DNA of 51,278 nucleotides from assembly GCA_900316015.1 (NCBI GenBank), contig ONBG01000022.1:1-51278 (forward strand). Direction: 5' to 3'. The position numbers and the translations under genes are program-made. Numbering within the stretch: position 1 is the first letter of the stretch; the number at the start of each line of letters is the position of its first letter. The notes beneath the pieces are model-generated. The model worked only from the letters and a program-made list of their open reading frames with translations. It was not told the origin of the DNA and made no database searches. Source of the DNA: an uncultured Prevotella sp. Its GTDB lineage: Bacteria; Bacteroidota; Bacteroidia; Bacteroidales; Bacteroidaceae. Shown in pieces: positions 1 through 8,259 of the stretch.

Positions 1-2
1 AC

Positions 3-83
3 TGGAAGAGTAAAGCTTTTCAGGAAGCAAGTAAAAAAGATGTAAACCAATTCAGTAATAACAAATCAAACAGTGTGAAGTAA
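3..83 (+). CDS. Possible 3' end of a truncated gene
   Basis: An open frame enters from the left edge and runs for 26 codons to a TAA at 81-83. The peptide is rich in Lys, Asn and Ser, as often seen at a hydrophilic C-terminus. Nothing in it identifies a family. It is listed only because the window starts inside a plausible frame and the following 218 bases hold no gene; it may not be coding. Confidence 0.25.
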   Translation, partial: WKSKAFQEASKKDVNQFSNNKSNSVK

Positions 84-116
84 TATCAGGCATAGTCATA
101 GATACGGAACCCAAAG

Positions 117-203
117 GCAAAAGATAAGCTTTCGCCTTGCAAAAGGTAAGCTATTGGCTTGTAAAAAATAAGCTTTCGCGCCCTTGGAGCTTACCTTTTA
201 CAA
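117..203. repeat. Three 22-bp tandem units plus an inverted copy
   Basis: Units at 117-138, 139-160 and 161-182 share the pattern GYAAAARRTAAGCT followed by a seven- to eight-base tail. The sequence at 188-201 is the reverse complement of the start of the middle unit with one mismatch (AGCTTACCTTTTAC against GCAAAAGGTAAGCT), so the array can fold into a hairpin. It fills most of the gap before the manC stop codon. It may act as a transcription end or be a dispersed repeat. The rest of 83-301 shows no gene. Confidence 0.6.
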
Positions 204-301
204 TCTATTTACTAAGATCTTGTTAATCATTTATCTCCTTTTCGACAAAGGTTATTGGCATGCCATGCATTCTCTGCCTCGCCAGTTACTTGGCATGATG
301 A

Positions 302-1357
302 TCACTCGTCCGAAAATTGCTTGATCCGCTGTTCTTCCGAGAGTTTGCAAACCAAAAGAGTATCATCTTTTTCTGCCACGATATACCCATCCAATCCCTG
401 GATAACGACTTTCTTCTCCTGAGTAGTATGGACGATACAATGGTGTGAGTCGTACATAGAAATATTCTTCCCTATGCAACTATTTCCGTAGAGGTCATGT
501 TTGGTCTGCATGAGTAGGCTGCCCCATGTACCTAAATCGCTCCATCCGAAATCAGCAGGGCAAACGAAGATCTCCTCAGCCTTCTCCATGATCGCATAGT
601 CGACCGAAATATTTTCGCACTCTCCATAACGCCTGTCGATCTCTTTCTGCTCATCTGGTGTCCCATAAATAGGCAACATACTCTCAAATACCTTACTGAT
701 GGCAGGCTGATAGATACGGAATGCATTGACAATTGTCTCTACATTCCAAATAAAGATGCCTGCATTCCAAAAGAAATTGTTCTGCCGAATATAAGTCATT
801 GCCGTCTGAAGGTCGGGCTTCTCACGAAAGGTGTCTACCCGGAAGATTTCCTTGTTACGGGGACTACTAGTTGTCAAGTCGGCCTGAATATATCCATATC
901 CTGTCTCAGGTCGTGTTGGCTTCATGCCCAATGTAACGATCGCATCGGTCTCACTGGTAAATTTCAGGCAGGAAACGATAACCCTTCTAAATTCCACAGG
1001 ATTGGTAATCAGGTGGTCACTGGGAGTAACGACAATGTTCGCCTTTGAGTCTTGTGACTTGATTTTCCAACTCACATAAGCTATGCATGGTGCAGTGTTC
1101 CTACGAGCAGGCTCTAACAAGATATGACTGGCAGAAACTTCAGGCAGCTGTTCCCTCACAATACCAGCATATTTGACATTGGTGACTACCCATACGTTCT
1201 CTGGAGGGCAAATGCCCTCAAACCTGTCGTAAGTAAGTTGCAACAAAGAACGCCCCACTCCAAGGACATCGATGAACTGCTTTGGCTTGTCTGCCGTGCT
1301 CATCGGCCAGAAACGACTGCCTACGCCACCTGCCATGATAACTACATGATTATTCAT
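302..1357 (-). CDS. manC: Mannose-1-phosphate guanylyltransferase
   Basis: Forms GDP-mannose from GTP and mannose-1-phosphate in the cytoplasm, feeding GDP-fucose, O-antigen, capsule and glycoprotein synthesis. The 351-residue protein opens with the nucleotidyltransferase signature AGGVGSRFWP at residues 9-18, has the TPSDH metal/nucleotide motif, a FREKP loop, the NAGIFIW segment and a late FGWSDLGTW motif. Its length fits the single-domain enzyme without a fused phosphomannose isomerase cupin. I chose the ATG at 1357 rather than an upstream in-frame ATG at 1402 because a TATCTTTG -7 element at 1389-1396 would otherwise lie inside the coding region. No sugar-pathway neighbours are visible, so it appears monocistronic here. 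Confidence 0.93.
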   Translation of the reverse strand: MNNHVVIMAGGVGSRFWPMSTADKPKQFIDVLGVGRSLLQLTYDRFEGICPPENVWVVTNVKYAGIVREQLPEVSASHILLEPARRNTAPCIAYVSWKIKSQDSKANIVVTPSDHLITNPVEFRRVIVSCLKFTSETDAIVTLGMKPTRPETGYGYIQADLTTSSPRNKEIFRVDTFREKPDLQTAMTYIRQNNFFWNAGIFIWNVETIVNAFRIYQPAISKVFESMLPIYGTPDEQKEIDRRYGECENISVDYAIMEKAEEIFVCPADFGWSDLGTWGSLLMQTKHDLYGNSCIGKNISMYDSHHCIVHTTQEKKVVIQGLDGYIVAEKDDTLLVCKLSEEQRIKQFSDE

Positions 1358-1388
1358 ACGACTCATAAGACTTTCATTTAATAAAGTA

Positions 1389-1396
1389 CAAAGATA
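1389..1396 (-). promoter_or_regulatory. Promoter -7 element of manC
   Basis: On the minus strand this reads TATCTTTG, an exact match to the Bacteroidetes TAnnTTTG element. It lies about 30 bases before the chosen start and supports that start. I do not see a convincing TTTG upstream element. Confidence 0.5.
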
Positions 1397-1444
1397 GTAC
1401 AAAAAGGGTTATGATCCAAATAAATAAGCCTTTTCTTTTGGTCT

Positions 1445-1789
1445 TCACTCCTCATCGGGAAATAAAGACAAGGACTGGTCTTGGTGTTGCCGATCCTCAT
1501 TTGACTCCAAACCGGCATCATCCGTAAACTCCAGCATTAACTGCCTTAACTCACAAGAATTGACATTCAACCTATAGATGCCCCTTCCCCCTACACGCTG
1601 GACCATAGAGTCTGGCATTTTGGAATGACGAATCAAATATTGAGATACATCATGATGTACCTCCTCATACGAGATTGTGTTAAAGAAGGAATTACATGCA
1701 TTGAAAACATGGCGCGAAATCTTCCGAACGGACAAGCCCTCGTCCGACGCAGCCTGAAGTATCTGTATGATTTCTTTCTCGTATCTCAT
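1445..1789 (-). CDS. Small winged-helix-like protein of unknown function
   Basis: A 114-residue acidic-tailed protein. The first 75 residues have the rhythm of a winged-helix/HARE-HTH-like fold: a helix beginning YEKEIIQILQ, a second LSVRKISRHVFN, then a long helix and a wing-like strand GGRGIYRLN. The last 30 residues are rich in Asp, Glu and Gln and probably disordered. I chose the ATG at 1789; the upstream TTG at 1813 lies inside a transcription terminator. It sits directly downstream of the tailed winged-helix gene, separated from it by that terminator, so it depends either on read-through or on a promoter I cannot see. The DNA-binding role is inferred from pattern only. Confidence 0.6.
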   Translation of the reverse strand: MRYEKEIIQILQAASDEGLSVRKISRHVFNACNSFFNTISYEEVHHDVSQYLIRHSKMPDSMVQRVGGRGIYRLNVNSCELRQLMLEFTDDAGLESNEDRQHQDQSLSLFPDEE

Positions 1790-1802
1790 TCCATTGTACA
1801 AA

Positions 1803-1838
1803 AAAAGCCGCAAGTTTTAGTAGCTTGCGGCTCTTTTT
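1803..1838 (-). terminator. Intrinsic terminator between two small winged-helix genes
   Basis: A nine-base-pair stem AGCCGCAAG (1806-1814) / CTTGCGGCT (1824-1832) has T runs on both strands, so it could work in either direction. It follows the stop of the gene at 1851-2162 and ends about 14 bases before the start of the next gene on the same strand. Confidence 0.8.
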
Positions 1839-1850
1839 TATGTTTACAAC

Positions 1851-2162
1851 TTAAGCGAGAGCTACCTTTTCACCCTCATCCTTAATCTTGCCTTCTTTGA
1901 AAAGCCATCCCATACCTAAAAGAGTTTCCTCTTCACTGATGTGGGCAGCCTTAGCGATCTCTGCTACTGCAAGTGCCTTGCCAGCTGTTGCCAAAGCCTG
2001 ATAAACGTCACCGGCCTTAAAGCCTACGTTCTCAGCATTGATTACTACAGCAGCTTTCTTTTCTGCTGCTTTCTTAGGAGCTGCAGCTCTTTTTGCTGTG
2101 GTCCTCTTAGCAGGGGCTGCCTTCGTTGCAGCTGCCTTCGTTGTTGCTTTCTTTTCTGCCAT
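1851..2162 (-). CDS. Winged-helix protein with a histone-H1-like tail
   Basis: A 103-residue two-part protein. Residues 1-38 are almost entirely Lys, Ala, Thr, Arg and Pro, with KAAPAK and KRAAAPKK-type motifs like the tails of histone H1 and bacterial Hc1/AlgP proteins. Residues 45-103 form a small winged-helix domain ending in the GMGWLFKEGKI signature of the family I know as PF10771 (DUF2582). A nucleoid or architectural DNA-binding role is likely but inferred. A TACTTTTG -7-like element lies near 2223-2230 on the minus strand, and a strong terminator follows the gene, so it is probably transcribed alone. Two untailed relatives are in this window at 6674-6859 and 47563-47778. Confidence 0.85.
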   Translation of the reverse strand: MAEKKATTKAAATKAAPAKRTTAKRAAAPKKAAEKKAAVVINAENVGFKAGDVYQALATAGKALAVAEIAKAAHISEEETLLGMGWLFKEGKIKDEGEKVALA

Positions 2163-2303
2163 AATGTTAGTAATTTAAAATTACCCGTCTCTCAAAAACT
2201 AACGGTTTCTTTATCAACAGTGCAAAAGTACAACTTTATCTTGACACTTGTATCATTTTTTCGCAAAAAAGTGTATCTTTATTGAGCAGACCACTTCTTC
2301 TTG

Positions 2304-4067
2304 CTATTTTTCTTGATCTAAATCAACTTTCAGATGCAACTCTTCAAGTTGCTTGGGTTCCAATTCAGAAGGTGCATCTAACATGACATCACGACCACTG
2401 TTGTTCTTCGGGAAGGCAATACAATCGCGAATGGAATCCAACCCAGCAAGAATGGAAACAAAACGGTCAAGACCGAAAGCCAGTCCTGCATGAGGAGGTG
2501 CACCGTATTTAAAGGCATTGATCAAGAAGCCGAACTGAGCCATGGCACGCTCTGGGGTGAAGCCCAACACTTGGAACATCTTCTCCTGAAGCTTACTATC
2601 GTGGATACGCAGGCTGCCACCTCCCACTTCAATGCCATTGCAGACAAAATCGTAGGCTTTGGCACGTACCTTCTCTGGATGCTCATCCAACAATGGGATA
2701 TCATCTGGATTAGGCATGGTAAAAGGATGGTGAGTGGACATCAGGCGCTGTTCTTCCTCACTCCATTCAAACAAGGGGAAGTCAATAATCCACAAGCATT
2801 TAAACACATTCTTATCACGTAGGCCCAAGCGGTCTCCCATCTCCAATCGAAGAGAGCACAACTGAACACGTGTCTTATTGGCGTTGCTTCCACTGAGGAT
2901 CAGGACCAAGTCCCCATCCTTTGCACCGGTAGTTTCCTTTACTTTCTGTAACACATCAGGAGAATAGAACTTGTCAATAGAACTCTTCACGGTACCATCC
3001 GCGTTATACTTGATATAAACCAGTCCCTTGGCACCTATCTGGGGTCTCTTTACGAAGTCAGTTAACTCATTCAGTTGCTTGCGAGAATAGTCAGCACAAC
3101 CCGGTACGCAGATACCGCCGATATAAGTGGCTTCATTGAATACGCTAAATTCTCCTGTACCCTTTAAGTCGTCCATCAATTCCACGAACTCCATTCCAAA
3201 GCGAAGATCTGGCTTATCGCTACCAAACCGTTTCATTGCCTCTGCCCACGTCATCTGCTGTAACTTAGGCAGTTCAACGCCCCTGATTTCACGGAATAGA
3301 TGCCGCGCCATCTCCTCGAAGAGATTGATGACATCATCTTGATCGACGAATGACATCTCGCAATCGATCTGCGTAAACTCTGGTTGTCGATCTGCGCGTA
3401 AGTCCTCATCACGGAAGCACTTGGCAATCTGGAAATAACGATCAAAACCAGAGATCATCAGCAGCTGCTTTAAAGTCTGAGGACTCTGTGGCAAAGCATA
3501 AAACTGCCCTGGGTTCATGCGCGATGGAACAACAAAGTCGCGGGCTCCCTCTGGCGTGCTTCCTATTAGCACAGGAGTCTCCACCTCGATAAAACGATGC
3601 GAATCAAGGAAGTTACGGATCAGGATAGTCATCCTATGGCGCAATTCCAGATTCTTACGGACGCAAGGACGACGCAGGTCCAGATAACGGTATTTCATCC
3701 TGATGTCATCCCCGCCATCAGTATCATCCTCAATGGTAAAAGGAGGAGTGATGCTCTCACTCAGGATATTTAATTCTTTCACCAAGATCTCGATGTCCCC
3801 TGTTGGCAGGTTAGGGTTCTTGCTCTGTCGCTCACTGACGACACCCTTCACCTGAATGCAGAATTCCCTTCCAAGCTTATTGGAACGGTCACAAAGATCC
3901 TTGTTGTCTGCTTCGTTGAATACCAACTGTGTAATACCATATCGGTCACGAAGATCAACGAATGTCATGCCTCCCATTTTCCTACTGCGCTGAACCCATC
4001 CAGCGAGCGTAACATTTTTTCCGGCATCAGAGAGACGAAGCTCTCCACAAGTATTCGTTCTATACAT
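2304..4067 (-). CDS. aspS: Aspartyl-tRNA synthetase
   Basis: Charges tRNA-Asp with aspartate in the cytoplasm. The 587-residue length is that of the bacterial type. Visible parts are the N-terminal OB-fold anticodon domain (about residues 1-105, including [11 protein letters not shown]), the class II motif 2 region [18 protein letters not shown], the inserted GAD domain in the middle (about 290-410), and the motif 3 region [13 protein letters not shown] near the C-terminus. A TACCTTTG -7 element on the minus strand at 4120-4127 fits a start at 4067. No asparaginyl-tRNA synthetase or amidotransferase is nearby, so discriminating against non-discriminating behaviour cannot be decided. Confidence 0.97.
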   Translation of the reverse strand: MYRTNTCGELRLSDAGKNVTLAGWVQRSRKMGGMTFVDLRDRYGITQLVFNEADNKDLCDRSNKLGREFCIQVKGVVSERQSKNPNLPTGDIEILVKELNILSESITPPFTIEDDTDGGDDIRMKYRYLDLRRPCVRKNLELRHRMTILIRNFLDSHRFIEVETPVLIGSTPEGARDFVVPSRMNPGQFYALPQSPQTLKQLLMISGFDRYFQIAKCFRDEDLRADRQPEFTQIDCEMSFVDQDDVINLFEEMARHLFREIRGVELPKLQQMTWAEAMKRFGSDKPDLRFGMEFVELMDDLKGTGEFSVFNEATYIGGICVPGCADYSRKQLNELTDFVKRPQIGAKGLVYIKYNADGTVKSSIDKFYSPDVLQKVKETTGAKDGDLVLILSGSNANKTRVQLCSLRLEMGDRLGLRDKNVFKCLWIIDFPLFEWSEEEQRLMSTHHPFTMPNPDDIPLLDEHPEKVRAKAYDFVCNGIEVGGGSLRIHDSKLQEKMFQVLGFTPERAMAQFGFLINAFKYGAPPHAGLAFGLDRFVSILAGLDSIRDCIAFPKNNSGRDVMLDAPSELEPKQLEELHLKVDLDQEK

Positions 4068-4166
4068 ATTATGTAACGTTATGTTTATTTGTCAATTTCC
4101 ATGTATAGGCATGGATGTGCAAAGGTACATCAAATCAAGAGAATGCCAAAACAATTCTTCTGATTT

Positions 4167-4763
4167 TTATTGCCCCAAGGTAGCTGCTCTCACCCGACTC
4201 AATGTTTCTGGTGTCATCTGCAGATAGTTGGCTATATAGACCAACGGTGCACGGAGCACTACCTGTGGCATTAGTTTACACAATTTTAGATATCTATCCT
4301 GCGCAGTCTCAAAGCGCACAAGGTCGGCATGTACCTGTGAAATGATCAGGCTTTCTTCCAATATCTTGCGATAGAGAATCTGAATGTTCCCATGGTGCAA
4401 TGCCACCTCTTCCAGTCTCAATTTCGGAAGCGCATAGATCATCGTAGGTTCCAGAGCTTCCACCTGTAAGCGAGTCGGTTCTTCCCGGAACAAACTTTCT
4501 ATACACATGAAGATAGAATGGTCTGTTCCCAAGTGTTCCGTCAGTTCCTTCCCATTCTTAAAATAAAACTGCCGGATCAGTCCTCGGTCTATATAATAGA
4601 TGTGCTGACAAACCTCCCCTTCTTTGAGTATCATCTCTCCCTTGGCATATTTCATGGGAACGAGTATACTCTCCAAGATATCCAGTTCATCGTGGGTCAT
4701 AGTACTATACTTACGTGCCAGCTCCCTCGCGATGTCCCGAGTTGTGTTTGCTAGTTCTTTCAT
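4167..4763 (-). CDS. Crp/Fnr-family transcription regulator
   Basis: A 198-residue regulator with an N-terminal cyclic-nucleotide-binding-type beta-roll (about 25-140, with GEMILKEGEVCQHIYYI and LIRQFYFKNGKE) and a C-terminal helix-turn-helix APLVYIANYLQMTPETLSRVR. The glycine-arginine phosphate-binding pattern of true cAMP receptors is not evident, so the effector is unknown. The start at 4763 is chosen because AAGGAGG lies six bases upstream, one of the few clear Shine-Dalgarno sites here; a TTG at 4787 overlaps the end of lepA. It follows lepA by 20 bases and is probably co-transcribed. The small orphan Crp-like proteins of this order often answer redox or stress signals; that is inference. 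Confidence 0.85.
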   Translation of the reverse strand: MKELANTTRDIARELARKYSTMTHDELDILESILVPMKYAKGEMILKEGEVCQHIYYIDRGLIRQFYFKNGKELTEHLGTDHSIFMCIESLFREEPTRLQVEALEPTMIYALPKLRLEEVALHHGNIQILYRKILEESLIISQVHADLVRFETAQDRYLKLCKLMPQVVLRAPLVYIANYLQMTPETLSRVRAATLGQ

Positions 4764-4783
4764 GATTACCTCCTTATTATCTA

Positions 4784-6574
4784 TCAATCTAATTTCAATA
4801 CTGCGAGGAACGCCTTTTGCGGTACCTCCACATTGCCAATCTGCTTCATGCGCTTCTTGCCACGCTTCTGCTTCTCAAGCAATTTCCTCTTACGGCTCAC
4901 ATCACCTCCATAGCATTTTGCCGTGACATCCTTGCGCACCTGTTTGACGGTCTCGCGGGCAATGATCTTTCCTCCAATAGCCGCCTGAATGGCGATATCA
5001 AACTGCTGCCTGGGAATGAGTTCCTTCAACTTTTCACACATCCTACGCCCAAAAGGCTCCGCATTGTCAAAATGGGTCAGCGTGGAAAGAGCATCTACGG
5101 GCTCACCATTCAACAAGATATCCAACTTCACCAACCGAGAAGGACGGAAGCCATCAAGATGATAGTCGAAAGAAGCATAACCTTTCGAGATACTCTTTAA
5201 CTTATCATAGAAGTCAATCACAATCTCGCCTAACGGCAGATAGAAATGCAGTTCCACCCGATTTCCACTAACATATTCCTGATTGATCAGTTCTCCACGC
5301 TTGTCCAAGCATAATTTCATGATTGGACCGATAAAATTGGTGGACGTGATAATGGTCGCCCGAATATAAGGCTCTTCTATATGATCAATCAGGGTCATGT
5401 CAGGTAGCCCTGAAGGATTGTGCACCTCTTTAACATGGCCTTGCTTATCGTAGACTTGATAAGAAACATTGGGTACGGTGGTGATGACATCCATGTTGAA
5501 TTCCCGGTCGAGACGTTCCTGCACGATTTCCATGTGTAATAATCCCAAGAAGCCACATCTAAATCCAAATCCCAAGGCTACCGAAGACTCCGGGGAAAAA
5601 GTGAGGGACGCATCGTTGAGCTGTAATTTCTCAAGAGATGACCTCAAGTTCTCATAATCAGCAGGGTCAATGGGGTAAACGCCTGCAAACACCATGGGCT
5701 TCACCTCCTGGAATCCTTCTATTGCCTTCTCACAAGGACGGTCGACATGGGTAATGGTATCTCCCACCTTAACCTCCGTTGCATCCTTAATGCCACTGAT
5801 AATATAGCCCACCTCACCAGCGCGCATGACCTGACGGGGGATCATGTCCATCTTCAAGACACCCACTTCGTCTGCAACATACTCCATGCCTGTATTGAAG
5901 AACTTAACCTTATCTCCTTTTCTCAAGGTACCATTTTCAATCTTAAAATATGCGATGATACCTCGAAAGCTATTAAACACGGAATCAAAGATCAATGCCT
6001 GCAAGGGAGCTTTGTCATCTCCAGAAGGATGAGGAATTCGCTTAACGACAGCCTCAAGAATAGCCGGCACTCCCTCACCCGTCTTGCCAGAAGCACGGAT
6101 AATATCTTTCCGATCACAGCCAATCAGATCGATGATCTCGTCCTCCACCTCGTCAGGCATAGCACTGGGCATGTCGATCTTATTGATCACAGGTATGATT
6201 TCCAAGTCGTGATCGATAGCCATGTATAAATTCGAGATGGTCTGCGCCTGAACGCCCTGAGTAGCATCCACGACAAGGAGAGCGCCCTCACAGGCGGCTA
6301 TGCTCCGGGAAACCTCATAAGAAAAATCCACATGTCCCGGTGTGTCAATCAAGTTGAGCTCATAGTTCTGCCCCTCAAGCGCATACTGCATCTGAATGGC
6401 ATGGCTTTTGATTGTAATGCCTCTTTCACGTTCCAGATCCATGTCATCAAGCATCTGCCCCTCTGTAATCTGGATAGTCTTCGTATACTCAAGAAGACGA
6501 TCCGCCAAAGTGGATTTGCCATGATCAATATGGGCAATAATACAAAAATTCCGTATTTGATTGATATGATCCAT
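4784..6574 (-). CDS. lepA: Elongation factor 4 (back-translocating GTPase)
   Basis: A ribosome-binding translational GTPase that remodels stalled or mispositioned elongating ribosomes. The 596-residue protein shows the G1 loop AHIDHGKST (14-22), the RERGITIKS switch I region, [14 protein letters not shown], then domain II, the EF-G-like domains III and V, and the LepA-specific C-terminus with [11 protein letters not shown] and a final [12 protein letters not shown] segment. The start at 6574 is preferred over 6601 because a TATCTTTG -7 element (6599-6606) sits directly upstream. The Crp/Fnr gene follows at short distance. Confidence 0.97.
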   Translation of the reverse strand: MDHINQIRNFCIIAHIDHGKSTLADRLLEYTKTIQITEGQMLDDMDLERERGITIKSHAIQMQYALEGQNYELNLIDTPGHVDFSYEVSRSIAACEGALLVVDATQGVQAQTISNLYMAIDHDLEIIPVINKIDMPSAMPDEVEDEIIDLIGCDRKDIIRASGKTGEGVPAILEAVVKRIPHPSGDDKAPLQALIFDSVFNSFRGIIAYFKIENGTLRKGDKVKFFNTGMEYVADEVGVLKMDMIPRQVMRAGEVGYIISGIKDATEVKVGDTITHVDRPCEKAIEGFQEVKPMVFAGVYPIDPADYENLRSSLEKLQLNDASLTFSPESSVALGFGFRCGFLGLLHMEIVQERLDREFNMDVITTVPNVSYQVYDKQGHVKEVHNPSGLPDMTLIDHIEEPYIRATIITSTNFIGPIMKLCLDKRGELINQEYVSGNRVELHFYLPLGEIVIDFYDKLKSISKGYASFDYHLDGFRPSRLVKLDILLNGEPVDALSTLTHFDNAEPFGRRMCEKLKELIPRQQFDIAIQAAIGGKIIARETVKQVRKDVTAKCYGGDVSRKRKLLEKQKRGKKRMKQIGNVEVPQKAFLAVLKLD

Positions 6575-6598
6575 TGTTTTCTCTATCCTAATGAAGTA

Positions 6599-6606
6599 CA
6601 AAGATA
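6599..6606 (-). promoter_or_regulatory. Promoter -7 element of lepA
   Basis: Reads TATCTTTG on the minus strand, an exact TAnnTTTG match. It is packed immediately after the terminator of the winged-helix gene, which suggests independent transcription of lepA. Confidence 0.55.
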
Positions 6607-6610
6607 TAAA

Positions 6611-6653
6611 AAAATACGTTGATACCCTTGAAAGAAGGACACCAACGTATTTT
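6611..6653 (-). terminator. Terminator of the winged-helix gene at 6674
   Basis: Eleven-base-pair inverted repeat AAAATACGTTG (6611-6621) / CAACGTATTTT (6643-6653), flanked by A and T runs so that it can act on both strands. It lies 20 bases past the stop of the upstream gene. Confidence 0.75.
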
Positions 6654-6673
6654 TTTTAATTAATTTTAAAACC

Positions 6674-6859
6674 TTATTTCAGATTGAATTTTCCGTTTTC
6701 TCCGTAGATCTTGTCCTCGCGGAGCAACCAACCGAGACCAAGATAAAGATTTCTGTCCGTTTCTTTCGTGGACTTCTTCAATGCCTTGAGATCCTCTCCT
6801 TCATTTTCATTCAGAGCGTTCCAGATCTTACCTGCAACCTCACCTGCTATTTCTTTCAT
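6674..6859 (-). CDS. Small winged-helix protein, PF10771-like
   Basis: A 61-residue single-domain protein with the same pattern as the domains at 1851-2162 and 47563-47778: GKIWNAL, a central helix, and the closing signature LGLGWLLREDKI followed by a short basic strand. It has no lysine/alanine tail. The family is known as a small winged helix-turn-helix domain common in Bacteroidales; its targets are not established. It is transcribed separately, with a terminator directly after it and the lepA promoter beyond. Confidence 0.8.
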   Translation of the reverse strand: MKEIAGEVAGKIWNALNENEGEDLKALKKSTKETDRNLYLGLGWLLREDKIYGENGKFNLK

Positions 6860-6988
6860 ATTTGGCTGATATATTAATGATGATGTTGCAAATATACGAC
6901 TTTTCCATCAAATCACCAAATTTCTTGAATTTTCTTGATTTATATCAAAATAAAAACGTAACTTTGCACAACTGAGATTCAAAAGAAT

Positions 6989-7408
6989 ATGAAAAAGATA
7001 ATCATCTTATTGATAGGGACATGCATCCTGACCTCATGCCGCCATGAGTCATTAGAAGACAGGGCGGCAAGAGAAGCAAAGGAATATACAGAAAAATATT
7101 GTCCCACGCCCATCGAGAACTATACTCGGACAGATAGCATTGTATTTAATAAGAATACAAAAACCTACTTTTACTATTGTACGTTGACTGACAAAATGGA
7201 TGATAGTAGCATTATCGCCACCAATGCCAAAAACATCAAAACCGCCCTCGCCGCTGGTATAGCCAAAGACACAAAGACAAAGGCTTATAAAGATGCAGGA
7301 TTCAACTTTGCCTACGTGCTTCATTCGCAAAAACATCCTCAGCAAATTCTCTTCCAAGCGATTTTCACGCCTAAAGACTACGATTACAAAGTGAATTCTC
7401 GTAAATAG
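6989..7408 (+). CDS. Small lipoprotein, function unknown
   Basis: A 139-residue protein with a lipoprotein signal: MKK, a hydrophobic stretch, and the lipobox LTSC with Cys17 as the probable lipidated residue. The mature part is hydrophilic, with about 120 residues and a conserved-looking centre that mixes Lys, Thr and aromatic residues (FYYCTLTDKMDD), and no recognised enzyme motif. It is the only plus-strand gene among minus-strand neighbours and has its own promoter region: TAACTTTG at 6957-6964 is a good -7 element. It converges on yebC through a shared terminator. Confidence 0.75.
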   Translation: MKKIIILLIGTCILTSCRHESLEDRAAREAKEYTEKYCPTPIENYTRTDSIVFNKNTKTYFYYCTLTDKMDDSSIIATNAKNIKTALAAGIAKDTKTKAYKDAGFNFAYVLHSQKHPQQILFQAIFTPKDYDYKVNSRK

Positions 7409-7410
7409 TC

Positions 7411-7450
7411 AAAAAAAAAGGCTGACCTTGTTCGAGATCAGCCATTTTTA
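7411..7450. terminator. Bidirectional terminator
   Basis: GGCTGA (7420-7425) pairs with TCAGCC (7438-7443); a nine-A run precedes and a T run follows, so it serves the plus-strand lipoprotein gene and the minus-strand yebC gene. Confidence 0.8.
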
Positions 7451-7472
7451 TATTCTATATTCCGATATTTAC

Positions 7473-8219
7473 TTAGGCTTCTTCCTCAGCTTCAGGAGCC
7501 GGCCTCATATTCGTATAAACAGTCTGCACGTCATCAAAGTCCTCAAGCTTCTCTACCATCTTATCAATGGTCTCACGCTGCTCGTCAGTTACGTCCTTCA
7601 GATCATTCGGGATATAAGTAAACTCTGCCCCTGTAACTTCAAAACCATCTCCCTCAAGGTGCTTCTGAATATCGCCAAAACTTGTTGGTGCGCCATAGAT
7701 AGTCACTTCGCCTGTCTCCTCGTCTTCATCATACTCGTCCTCTACGCCATAATCAATCAAGTCAAGAATCAGGTCATCCATCTCTACGCCATCTTTCTTC
7801 TTGATGGTGAATACGGCTTTGTGGTCAAAAAGAAATGAAAGGGAACCAGTCGTGCCCAAGTTACCATTGAACTTATTGAACACGGAACGCACATCAGCGA
7901 CCGTACGGGTTGTATTATCCGTAAGCGTGTCAACGAGGATAGCAACTCCATGAGGACCATATCCCTCGTAGGTTACTTCCTTGTATTCACTTTGATCCTT
8001 ACCCATTGCATTCTTGATAGCACGCTCGATGTTATCCTTTGGCATGTTTTCGCGCTTGCAGTTTGCAATGATCGCACGTAATCCTGGATTATTTTCAGGA
8101 TCAGGACCACCTGCCTTGACGGCAATAGCAATCTGTTTACCTAATTTTGTAAATGTACGGGCCATGTGACCCCATCTTTTCAGCTTGGTAGCCTTACGAT
8201 ATTCAAATGCTCTTCCCAT
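7473..8219 (-). CDS. yebC: YebC/PmpR-family protein
   Basis: A 248-residue member of the YebC/TACO1 family, cytoplasmic proteins known both as DNA-binding regulators and as translation factors that relieve ribosome stalling. It shows the N-terminal signature beginning MGRAFEYRKATK and RTFTKLGKQIAIA, the AIANCKRENMPKDNIERAI helix, and the acidic middle and C-terminal domains; it ends in a run of Glu and Ala. It starts 40 bases after pheT on the same strand, so the two are probably one transcript, ending at the terminator at 7411-7450. Confidence 0.93.
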   Translation of the reverse strand: MGRAFEYRKATKLKRWGHMARTFTKLGKQIAIAVKAGGPDPENNPGLRAIIANCKRENMPKDNIERAIKNAMGKDQSEYKEVTYEGYGPHGVAILVDTLTDNTTRTVADVRSVFNKFNGNLGTTGSLSFLFDHKAVFTIKKKDGVEMDDLILDLIDYGVEDEYDEDEETGEVTIYGAPTSFGDIQKHLEGDGFEVTGAEFTYIPNDLKDVTDEQRETIDKMVEKLEDFDDVQTVYTNMRPAPEAEEEA

Positions 8220-8259
8220 TGGAGTAATTTTAAATTGTTTTTATTTGTTTTGATTTTGA

